Source of the DNA: Chloroflexota bacterium
GTDB taxonomy: Bacteria > Chloroflexota > Dehalococcoidia > JACQGW01
Reading direction: 5' to 3'
Assembly: GCA_016199325.1 (NCBI GenBank)
Contig: JACQGW010000431.1
Location: 1 to 13,415, forward strand
Length of the DNA: 13,415 bases
Position numbers and translations under genes: made by a program. The notes below the pieces were generated by a model that was not told the origin of the DNA, made no database searches, and saw only the letters and a list, made by a program, of their open reading frames with translations. Below, one piece after another: positions 7,019 to 13,415 of the stretch (position 1 is the stretch's first letter; every line of letters starts with the position of its first letter).

Positions 7019-9060
7019 CGAGCTTTGCCATCCTCTACTTCGAGCTCATCTGCATCCGGTGGACGCCCTCCTACATTCGGGCGCTCATCTTCTTCCCGAA
7101 CTTCATTCTGATCGCGTCGTTCCTGGGTATCGGGCTGGGCTGCCTGATGGCGAGAAGGCGATTCTCGCTGCTCCCCCATTTCCCGGCGCTGCTGGTCGCG
7201 TTCGTCCTGGCGGTCGGCTTCTTCCGATTCGATCTGACGATCGAGTCGCCCGAAAGCCTCTATTTTGGCAGCGTCCCCGGCGGGCGGAAGGAGAACGACC
7301 TCTACTTCCTGGTACCGCTCTTCTTCCTGTTCGTCGTCGGCCTGTTCGTCCTGCTCGCCCAGGAGATGGGCCGGCTGTTCCGGCGGTTGCCGCCTCTCCA
7401 GGCCTACGCCTACGACATCGGCGGAAGCCTGCTCGGCATCGCCGCCTTTGCCGGCAACAGCGTTCTCGGGACAACGCCGCCGGTCTGGTTCGGCGTCCTC
7501 GCCCTCGCGCTCCTCCTGCTGCGGCCCTGGCCGGCCGGCGCTCCGCGCGCCCGCGCCTGGGCAGCCGCCAACGCGGTCCTGCTCGCGGCCGCGGTCGGCA
7601 TCGCCGCGCTGCTGGCCGGCGGGACCTCCTGGTCGCCCTACTACAAGATCGTCGTCGACCGGACGCACGACGGCCAGTGGGAGATCAACGTCAACAACGT
7701 CGGCATGCAGTGGATGGACGACGTCGACCGGCGGGAGCCGTTCTATCATGTGCCGTACTGGCTCTTCGGCGACGGCAGCTTCCGCCACGCCCTGATCATC
7801 GGGGCCGGTAGCGGCACCGACACCGCCGCGGCGCTGCGCCATGGCGTCGGACGCGCCGACGCCGTCGAGATCGATCCGTTCCTCCTCCAGCTTGGCGCCC
7901 GGCTCCATCCGAACCGCCCGTACGACGACCCGCGCGTCCGCCTGCACGTCGACGACGCCCGGTCCTTCCTGCGCAACACGGGCGAGCAGTACGATCTCAT
8001 CGTCTTCGGCCTGCCCGATTCGCTCACGCTGACGAGTGGCTTCGCCAACCTGCGGCTGGAGAGCTTTCTCTTCACCCTGGAGTCGTTCGCGAGCGCACGG
8101 GCCCACCTGACCGAGGACGGCGTGCTCGTCCTCTACAACTACTACCGTGAGGACTGGCTCGTCGACAAGCTTGCGGGCATGCTCTCCGGCACCTTCGGCG
8201 CGCCGCCCGTCGTCATCACCTACGGCGGTTCCGGGAAGGCGGCCGTCCTCCTCGCCGGGCCCGGCCTTGCCCGGCTCGACGTGGCCGCTCGGCTGCCCGA
8301 TGCCATCGCCCGCAGCCAGGGGCGGCTGGAGGTCGTCGACGCCGGCCACCGCGCCGGCGCGGCGCCGCTGCCGGCCACCGACGATTGGCCGTTCCTGTAC
8401 ATTCCCGACCGACCGCTGCCGGTCGTCTACGTGGCCTCGCTCGTGCTCGTCGGCCTCCTGGCCATCGGGCTGACTCGAGCGGCCGCACCGCCCGGCACCC
8501 TGCGTCGGTTCCAGCCGCACTTCTTCTTCATGGGTGCGGCCTTCCTGCTGCTGGAGACGAAGAGCGTCGTCAGCTTCAGTCTGCTCTTCGGCTCGACCTG
8601 GCTCGTCAACTCGCTCGTCTTCTTCGCCATTCTGGCAATGGTCTTCCTGGCCGTGATGGTCAACCGATGGGTGCGCATCGGCAGCGTCACGCCGCTGTTC
8701 GTCGCGCTCTTCTGCGCCCTCGCCATCGCCTACGCGCTCCCGCCGGAGCGGCTGCTCATCCCGAACGCACCGCTCCGCTATGCGGTCGCCAGCCTGCTCG
8801 TCTTCTCGCCGATTCTGCTTGCCAACCTGATCTTCAGCCGGCTGTTCAGGGAGTCGGTCAACCCGGACGTCGGCTTCGCCTCGAACCTGCTGGGCGCCGT
8901 GCTCGGCGGTCTGTTGGAGTACCTCTCGCTGTCGCTCGGCTACCAGTTCCTCATCCTGGTCGTCGCCGTCCTCTACGCCCTGGCGTTCGGCCTGGGCAGC
9001 CTCCAGCTCGCCGCGGACGCGCCGTCGTCCGACGCAGTGGAGAGCCAGCGGGCGGCATGA
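6976..9060 (+). CDS. polytopic membrane protein with spermidine-synthase-like domain
   Basis: ATG at 6976 has GAGGT at 6964-6968; the frame is open 54 nt further upstream, but this start fits best. The 694-aa product has about seven N-terminal membrane helices (for example LLLTSFAILYFELICI). A soluble SAM-binding Rossmann domain follows: GAGSGTD (276-282), VEID (297-300), DDARSFL (326-332) and YDLIVFGLPDS (339-349). Another six or seven helices follow, including the family block FFMGAAFLLLETKSVVSF and LLFGSTWLVNS. This matches bacterial membrane-embedded SpeE-like proteins of unknown reaction. In true aminopropyltransferases the motif is YDxIxxDxxDP; here Gly345 replaces the catalytic Asp, so spermidine synthesis is unlikely. 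A small-molecule methyl- or aminopropyl-transfer role or transport is inference only. Confidence 0.88.
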   Translation: MLAHLHDPRLRLLLTSFAILYFELICIRWTPSYIRALIFFPNFILIASFLGIGLGCLMARRRFSLLPHFPALLVAFVLAVGFFRFDLTIESPESLYFGSVPGGRKENDLYFLVPLFFLFVVGLFVLLAQEMGRLFRRLPPLQAYAYDIGGSLLGIAAFAGNSVLGTTPPVWFGVLALALLLLRPWPAGAPRARAWAAANAVLLAAAVGIAALLAGGTSWSPYYKIVVDRTHDGQWEINVNNVGMQWMDDVDRREPFYHVPYWLFGDGSFRHALIIGAGSGTDTAAALRHGVGRADAVEIDPFLLQLGARLHPNRPYDDPRVRLHVDDARSFLRNTGEQYDLIVFGLPDSLTLTSGFANLRLESFLFTLESFASARAHLTEDGVLVLYNYYREDWLVDKLAGMLSGTFGAPPVVITYGGSGKAAVLLAGPGLARLDVAARLPDAIARSQGRLEVVDAGHRAGAAPLPATDDWPFLYIPDRPLPVVYVASLVLVGLLAIGLTRAAAPPGTLRRFQPHFFFMGAAFLLLETKSVVSFSLLFGSTWLVNSLVFFAILAMVFLAVMVNRWVRIGSVTPLFVALFCALAIAYALPPERLLIPNAPLRYAVASLLVFSPILLANLIFSRLFRESVNPDVGFASNLLGAVLGGLLEYLSLSLGYQFLILVVAVLYALAFGLGSLQLAADAPSSDAVESQRAA

Positions 9061-9331
9061 AAGCTGCACAGCATTCGGGACTGCTCGCGGCGACGGCCAG
9101 GAGAGGCGAGCAGCCGAGACCGGTCGGGCAAACAGGCGGCCTGTTGACTGGCGGTGGCACGGAGATCTGGTTTTCATCTTCCAGGAGCACACGAAGGCGG
9201 GCCATCAGAGCAACTTCTTTCGGCTCGACAGTCCGGAGTAGTCAACCAGCACAAGCGATTGGACACCGTGGCGTCCACCGCGACGGCCTGGACGTTCATG
9301 CGTTCTGAGAGCGACGGCCGAATGAGCGTGA
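9061..9331. other. intergenic, no convincing gene
   Basis: A GC-rich gap downstream of the membrane protein. It contains two hairpins (9081-9113 and 9131-9145). A minus-strand ORF starting at ATG 9205 (MARLRVLLEDEN) runs back into the 3' end of the preceding gene and looks spurious. Confidence 0.5.
9081..9113 (+). terminator. hairpin downstream of membrane-protein gene
   Basis: CTGCTCGC (9081-9088) pairs perfectly with GCGAGCAG (9106-9113), 20 nt after the stop codon. A second small hairpin, AACAGG-cgg-CCTGTT, follows at 9131-9145. Neither is followed by a T-run, so a terminator role is only plausible. Confidence 0.35.
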
Positions 9332-9854
9332 TCAGCCTGCTCGGTGCCAACCCGCCGGGCCCGACCTGGTGGGAGGTGCCTTCGTGCCCTTCGGTGGGGA
9401 CAAGCCCCACGGTCCGACGCCCGTCGCGCAAATATGACAGAAGTCCGTATTGTTCTGTTCGCCGAATCTGGTACAATCAGAACACCGGATCACCTCGTGC
9501 GATAGGTTCCCAGTGGGCGCAGTCGGGGCAGGTGTCCTGCTCGCCGTGACGAGGGACGTACTCAGTACCGCCAAGCACAACGCGTTTGGGGTCCGAACGT
9601 CGATGACGCGGATGATTAATGGGGCAGCCATTCCACTGAACATAGCGGAAGGCAATCCCTACTTCGGGGCCGTTCCGTATCCGATAGTGACGCAGCTCGC
9701 TGAGCGTATGCGGTGGTAGCCATCTGTGTTGGGGAGCGGGCCGCAGCTTGGCGACGATGAGAATATTGGGGTCGTTCATCCATAGTTGGCCCTGTTGGTT
9801 CAAGATGTGTCGTATCTGCCATAGACAGACAGGGAGGCGGGGCGGAGTTACCAT
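9332..9854 (-). pseudogene. putative zinc-ribbon protein, frameshifted
   Basis: Two overlapping minus-strand frames together read like one Cys-rich protein. The first (stop at 9477; ATG at 9779 giving 100 aa, or open up to 9854) contains GPEVGIAFRYVQWNGCPINH and ends QDTCPDCAHWEPIARGDPVF. The second, open from 9497 to 9332, reads EVIRCSDCTRFGEQNNTDF then CHICATGVGPWG. Joined across about 9480-9510 they give three evenly spaced CxxC pairs (CPDC-12-CSDC-11-CHIC), as in a zinc-binding domain. I recognise no family. The N-terminal start is unclear and the longest form abuts the start codon of the divergent gene. It may instead be a real 100-aa gene with a coincidental shadow. Confidence 0.4.
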
Positions 9855-10293
9855 GACGCTCTCTCAGCAAGTTCATGAGGTAGTTCAAGCGTTCGTCCAG
9901 GGTCGTATTGGTCCGTCCGACCTTTATGCTTGGTTGCTTGATCACGTGCAACTCATCGCGGCAAGCGGCGACGCTCTCGCGCAGGATTGGTCCGATGAAG
10001 TCTGGCTAACCCTGTGCGAATACCAGGATGGCCTACGAACAGAGGCCGGTGCTCGCCAGTTCTTGGCAGACTCCTTTGGCATACCCTTCCCACCCGAACT
10101 GCTCCTCCAAACATCTGGCACAACTCAACCGGTTGGCTGCTCTCAAACGTCCGGTACGGCCGCACCAGACGGCTTTGTCTTGACCCAAGAAACCCGCCCT
10201 CCAGAGATCGGCGGTGAAGTTGAACGGCAGACTGCGATTCGGTCGACCAGTAGCAGTCAGAGCACCAGGCATCTACAGCTAGCCGTGGCCTAG
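9853..10293 (+). CDS. hypothetical protein, 146 aa
   Basis: ATG at 9853 follows GGCGGAG by about 6 nt and begins MTLSQQVHEVVQAFVQGRIG. The N-terminal ~85 residues look like a compact, acidic, helical domain (SDLYAWLLDHVQLIAASGD, then DWSDEVWLTLCEYQDGLRTE). The remaining ~60 are Ser/Thr/Gly/Gln-rich and probably disordered (QTSGT occurs twice). There is no signal peptide or membrane helix. I do not recognise the family. GC is visibly lower than in the housekeeping genes to the left. Its TAG stop overlaps the stop of the convergent gene within the tetranucleotide CTAG. Confidence 0.65.
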   Translation: MTLSQQVHEVVQAFVQGRIGPSDLYAWLLDHVQLIAASGDALAQDWSDEVWLTLCEYQDGLRTEAGARQFLADSFGIPFPPELLLQTSGTTQPVGCSQTSGTAAPDGFVLTQETRPPEIGGEVERQTAIRSTSSSQSTRHLQLAVA

Positions 10294-10700
10294 CCTGCTG
10301 GTCGTGGGCGGACGTAGACTGGTAGCTCCCTTGTCGTTTGCTCGCCAATACTTATTCGCAGTACGTAGTCACCGAATTCAGTGAATCGAAGACTGTACAG
10401 GTGGATCGCCGCCAGAACCTGCGCGTGTCTCGATGGTTCTTCTGGGTGGGGAGCCGCCTCAAACTCACCCCGAACTGCTGCCAGCACAGTGGTTCTCTCC
10501 GGGCCCAACAATTCCAGGCCAAGAGGGTGTCTTTGCTGAGTCTCGTTCGGCGCAACAAGAATGCCGATGACTACCGAAAGCTCTGGCTTGGTGAAAGGAA
10601 TCTGGGGCAGCCACAGGCGGTCGATGCCGCCGCCGACGACGTACATCTTGCCGCTTTCGGTCTGCGCATAGTCCGCTAGGAACACGTAGTCTATTTGCAT
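10290..10700 (-). CDS. DUF6941-like protein
   Basis: A 136-aa protein starting MQIDYVFLADYAQTESGKMY, then VVGGGIDRLWLP. ATG at 10700 has GGGGAGG 5 nt upstream; an upstream in-frame extension lacks a ribosome site. The pattern of an N-terminal xxDYxxLxDxA, a GK(L/M)Yxx-GGGxDR block, a central LGLELLGP strand region and a C-terminal FTEFGDYVLRISIG is what I recall for DUF6941, a small beta-sandwich-like family of unknown function. It has no signal peptide. It lies 57 bp behind the protease gene on the same strand and may be read from that promoter. Its end overlaps the convergent gene by 4 bp. Confidence 0.7.
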   Translation of the reverse strand: MQIDYVFLADYAQTESGKMYVVGGGIDRLWLPQIPFTKPELSVVIGILVAPNETQQRHPLGLELLGPERTTVLAAVRGEFEAAPHPEEPSRHAQVLAAIHLYSLRFTEFGDYVLRISIGEQTTRELPVYVRPRPAG

Positions 10701-10757
10701 GGATCCTCCCCGGGGGCTAGCCACCTGATTCGCCGAGATGGTATCAAGGGTACGTTC

Positions 10758-12800
10758 TCACCAGCCGCCTGTCGCCTGTCTCAGCTTCAGGGTGATAGGC
10801 AAGTAGCCTCGCGGGATAGGTGCCGTCACCCTTGCCAGCGTGAAGACGCTGAATCGTCTTGTCGTTGCGATGGCCACCTGTCGGTTCCTGTCGACCCTCG
10901 TTGGCAGGTACTCACCGCGGCTGGCGTTGTAGATGACAAGTCGATCAATCTGATCGTCGGCCAGCCCGAGTCCGGCATACGAGATCTCGATCATCACTTC
11001 ACCGGCCAACTCCGTCACGGGCGAACCGTCGGATGCCCTGGTGAATACGATCTCAATGGACTGGAGCGCGACAACGGCAGTCGGGACAGCCGCAGGCGCT
11101 GGTGCAACCCGCACCTCCACCTGGAGCGACGTACTGCCAACGGCATCCCCAGGCACGACGACAGCGCCCCGGTTGCCTGGGATCGTGATCGCCGTTGTCG
11201 CGCCCGGTGTGGGGCCAATCAGCACCGCTGTGGTCGGCGTTGGCGTCGGGGTGGCGCTGGGGCTGGGCGTCGCCGTCGCGGTCGGTGTAGGGGTGGTGGT
11301 CGGCGTTGCCGTCGGGGTGGTGGTCGGCGTTGCCGTCGGGGTGGTGGTCGGCGTTGCCGTCGGGGTCGGCGTTGGCGTCGGCGTCGGGGTCGCAGTTGGC
11401 GTCGGCGTCGGGGTGGTGGTCGGCGTTGGCGTCGGGGTCGGCGTCGGCGTCGGGGTGGCGCTGGGGCTGGGCGTCGCGGTCGGGGTCGGGGTGGTGGTCG
11501 GCGTTGCCGTCGGCGTGAGTGATAGCTGCGCTGCCAGAACAGCAGCGTAGGCGTCCACTCGCCCGTAGCCGTAATAGTCGTCCCTACCGGGAGTCCCCAA
11601 ATCGACGGCGGTGGACTCGAGGATCTGCCTGACCTATACAGCCGTTAGGTTGGGGTTGACGGACCAGACCAAGGCAGCGACCCCCGATACGAAGGGTGCC
11701 GCCATGGAGGTGCCTTGGCTATAGTCATAGGCCACTGTGTATGGAAAATCGGTGCTGTAATACGTCGGAATAGTTGACGCTATTTTCACTCCAGGTGCAG
11801 CAACGCTAACGTAACTCCCGTACTGAGAAAACGAAGGGCGTGTGTCGTTGGCATCGGTCGCTGCAACTGCGATAACCCCGGGGTACATGGCTGGGTAGTT
11901 GGGCGGATTGGCTACTGGGCAGCCTGTGCTCACTTCGCCGCAGTTACCCGCTGATGCAACCAGCAATCTCCCGGCCGCAAGCGCGTAATTCACCGCTACG
12001 CTTACTGCTTCGGAAGAAGCTGGGGCACCAACGCTGAGGTTGATAATACTGGCGCCGGCATCAGTTGCGAATACAATGGCGCTAGCTAGCCAGTCTGTCG
12101 GAAATGCCCCATTGGCATTGGCCGCACGTATTGGCATCAGCTTGACCTCGGGAGCAACCCCCGTTACGCCGATGGAGTTCATAGCGGCAGCGATAATGCC
12201 GGCAACATGTGTTCCGTGGCCGAAGGAATCGATTGTCACGCCAACTTGGCCCAAATAGAAGTCATAGCCGTTCAACAGTCTGACAGGGCGGTCTGGATGC
12301 GACGCGTCATAACCCGTATCGATGACCGCCACAATCAGGTTGGGATCACCACGGCTGATGTCCCAAGCCGAGGCGAGGCGGGTTTTTCCTATCGACCACT
12401 GGCTTGAGGCAAGCGGGTCGGGAGCCACATACTGTGCGGAGATGCGAGGCGGTGGCGCCGGGTTGGTATGTAGCAGATTCAACTCGGCGAATACCACGCC
12501 CGGTTGACTCAGCAGCCAGTCAACAACAGCTTGCTCCTGGCCCGGGGGAGTGCTCAAGACAGAAACAGCAATCCTTGGGATCTCCTTGCTCGGCGAGACA
12601 CCAGCAGCCCCCAGCACGGCCAGCAGCCTCTCCCTGTCTTCCACACTGGCAAATTTGACCAGCACCTCGGACCCGACAAAGCGATTGTCCTCTGGCGCGC
12701 CATTTCGGGAAGGTTGTGGGCCATCAGCCCAAACAGTCCACAGGGGGAGTAGCAAGAGGAGAAGTGCAGCCGCCGTCAACCAGCTTACCCTGGTCACCAT
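10758..12800 (-). pseudogene. secreted S8 subtilisin-like protease, split by amber codon
   Basis: ATG at 12800 follows AAAGGAG by 6 nt. Residues 1-25 are a signal peptide, about 40-110 an I9-type propeptide, then the peptidase S8 domain: Asp161 (AVIDTGYD), His198 (GHGTHVAG), oxyanion Asn286 (ASAGN) and Ser365 (GTSMAAP). Codon 389 is TAG (11636-11634). The same frame then continues without another stop: [13 protein letters not shown], the typical C-terminal [12 protein letters not shown] helix, a (TP)n stalk of about 100 residues, and a beta-rich C-terminal domain ending near residue 680. Homologous S8 proteins usually have a sense codon such as Gln here, and CAG to TAG is one C-to-T change. 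Termination would remove the last helices of the catalytic domain, so the product is probably inactive unless the stop is read through or is a sequencing error. Confidence 0.85.
11222..11520 (-). repeat. GT/GC minisatellite encoding Thr-Pro stalk
   Basis: On the plus strand this is a run of short GTCGGCGTTGGCGTCGGG-like units with little C-A. It includes three perfect tandem copies of a 24-bp unit (11293-11316, 11317-11340, 11341-11364). Read on the minus strand it encodes alternating Thr-Pro with Ala or Ser substitutions, the spacer between the protease and its C-terminal domain. Such stalks usually hold a domain away from the cell surface. Confidence 0.85.
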
Positions 12801-12820
12801 GTCGGACTCCTTTCAACGGC

Positions 12821-12839
12821 AAGGGGGAGCCGCCCCCTT
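12821..12839 (-). promoter_or_regulatory. hairpin in protease 5' leader
   Basis: AAGGGGG (12821-12827) and CCCCCTT (12833-12839) form a 7-bp stem with a 5-nt loop. It sits between the promoter and the ribosome site of the protease gene and could affect mRNA stability or translation. Confidence 0.4.
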
Positions 12840-12864
12840 CACGAGTCAACCAGCCGACACTGGC

Positions 12865-12893
12865 AGGATACCAGCACAACAGGCGGGCGTCAA
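12865..12893 (-). promoter_or_regulatory. sigma70-like promoter of protease gene
   Basis: On the minus strand, TTGACG (12893-12888), a 17-bp spacer and TATCCT (12870-12865), about 65 nt upstream of the protease ATG. Confidence 0.6.
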
Positions 12894-12974
12894 GAGGGAC
12901 CCTGGTCCGGCTGCTCGATGAGTCGAGGGCGCAGCCCCGCGACCACCTGGGCGGGCATCCGGTTCGGAAGGACA

Positions 12975-13040
12975 GGCGAGTTGGCAATGGGAACTCGTAG
13001 GCACTCGGGGGAGCTGGTAGGAGTTCGCAGGAGTTCGGTC
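12975..13040 (+). repeat. degenerate short direct repeats
   Basis: Imperfect ~11-12-nt units such as GGAACTCGTAGG, GGAGCTGGTAGG, GGAGTTCGCAGG and GGAGTTCGG run in tandem through this non-coding stretch. The rest of 12894-13103 shows no credible gene. Confidence 0.45.
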
Positions 13041-13059
13041 ATGCATGAGCCACGGCGGT

Positions 13060-13082
13060 CTTGTCAGGCTGAGCCGCAGCGA
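13060..13082 (+). repeat. 23-bp direct repeat, copy A
   Basis: Begins CTTGTCAGGCTGAGCCGCAG. It matches 13378-13400 at 22 of 23 positions. The motif resembles the widespread GTCATGCTGAGC-CGCAGCGAAGC intergenic repeats seen in many environmental bacterial genomes. Confidence 0.7.
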
Positions 13083-13103
13083 GCGCCTTGTCATGAGTCC
13101 ACT

Positions 13104-13288
13104 GAGAGTGTGTATGCAAACGCTATCGGGCGTGCTCGTCCGGCCTGAAGTGGCGGGCTACCGCTGCGAACCCCACCTTCGTGGGCTGGCGTCAGTCGGC
13201 GGAGGCCGACTTGGCGATGGTAGTCTGCGGTTTCAACCGCCAGGCTACCCGCGGCAGAGCACGGAAACGCGTTTCCATACACACTCTG
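13104..13288. mobile_element. MITE-like element with terminal inverted repeats
   Basis: The ends at 13104-13123 and 13269-13288 are inverted repeats matching at 18 of 20 positions (GAGTGTGTATG-type outer part, AAACGC inner end). The interior has no ORF but several stems: CCCAC-cttc-GTGGG, GTCGGC-ggag-GCCGAC, a 14-15-bp near-perfect hairpin at 13219-13249, and the 14-bp palindrome GGAAACGCGTTTCC at 13263-13276. I see no clear target-site duplication. It could be a non-autonomous element or a structured RNA. Confidence 0.5.
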
Positions 13289-13415
13289 AAGAAAGCCGGA
13301 TCGCGTATACCCGACTGGCGGAAACACTCGGAAAATCGGTGCGTGAACCGCGCCAAAGGCCCTTTTTTCAGGGGACTCTTGTCATGCTGAGCCGCAGCGA
13401 AGCATCTCCCTGGTC
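13289..13415. other. non-coding, repeat-bearing window end
   Basis: No credible gene is seen. The stretch contains the second copy of the 23-bp repeat (13378-13400), after a short T-run at 13364-13369. Confidence 0.5.
13378..13400 (+). repeat. 23-bp direct repeat, copy B
   Basis: Begins CTTGTCATGCTGAGCCGCAG. It is the partner of copy A at 13060-13082; the two copies bracket the MITE-like element at a distance. Confidence 0.7.

Noticed and set aside
6919..9192. Minus-strand ORF of 757 codons antisense to the membrane SpeE-like gene
   Set aside because: It is extremely rich in Arg, Glu, Asp, Gly and Gln, as expected from the mirror frame of a high-GC gene. The plus strand encodes a coherent membrane protein with family motifs.
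8951..9205. Minus-strand ORF starting MARLRVLLEDEN
   Set aside because: The beginning looks protein-like, but most of it is Pro/Arg-rich shadow over the 3' end of the membrane-protein gene and no family is recognisable.
9450..9477. Plus-strand promoter TTGTTC-16-TACAAT
   Set aside because: The spacer is short, the -35 box is weak, and no plus-strand gene starts within 370 bp. It lies inside the putative minus-strand gene.
11222..11520. CRISPR-like or regulatory repeat array
   Set aside because: Units are short and adjacent without unique spacers, and they are in frame with the Thr-Pro stalk of the protease.
10695..11522. Plus-strand ORF ending in a Gly/Arg-rich run
   Set aside because: The Gly/Arg run is the mirror of the Thr-Pro coding repeat; the minus strand is the coding one.

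Overview
The window is high-GC bacterial chromosome. A single-chain class II glycyl-tRNA synthetase, a two-haem cytochrome c with a C-terminal LPXTG signal, a DUF433/DUF5615-type toxin-antitoxin remnant and several families of GC-rich intergenic repeats together suggest Chloroflexota, perhaps a Thermomicrobia-like lineage. That placement is inference from gene style, not a search result.

Left part (1-4132, minus strand): glyS, an SbcD/Mre11-type nuclease overlapping the glyS end, and an MFS transporter running off the window edge form a co-oriented cluster. It is read from a sigma70-like promoter at 4103-4132 through a leader of about 200 nt. Divergently, a strong promoter at 4199-4227 drives the cytochrome c gene (4263-5000). 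This protein has an N-terminal membrane segment or signal, two CxxCH domains with matching Met-ligand motifs, and an LPRTG-hydrophobic-RR tail.

Middle (5000-9060, plus strand): a GC-rich inverted-repeat cluster, a class V PLP-dependent aminotransferase-fold enzyme, remnants of a toxin-antitoxin pair, and a large polytopic membrane protein carrying a spermidine-synthase-like SAM-binding domain.

Right part (9061-13415): an accessory-looking region of visibly lower GC. It holds a probably frameshifted zinc-ribbon gene on the minus strand and an unknown 146-aa gene on the plus strand. The latter converges stop-to-stop on a DUF6941-like gene. Next is a secreted S8 subtilisin-like protease with a long Thr-Pro stalk, split by one in-frame amber codon. 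The window ends in repeat-rich DNA: a MITE-like element of about 185 bp with 20-bp terminal inverted repeats, lying between two direct copies of a 23-bp repeat.

No complete new multi-gene system is evident. The best candidates for novelty are the LPXTG-type dihaem cytochrome, the amber-interrupted protease, the membrane SpeE-like protein lacking the usual catalytic Asp, and the MITE-like element.
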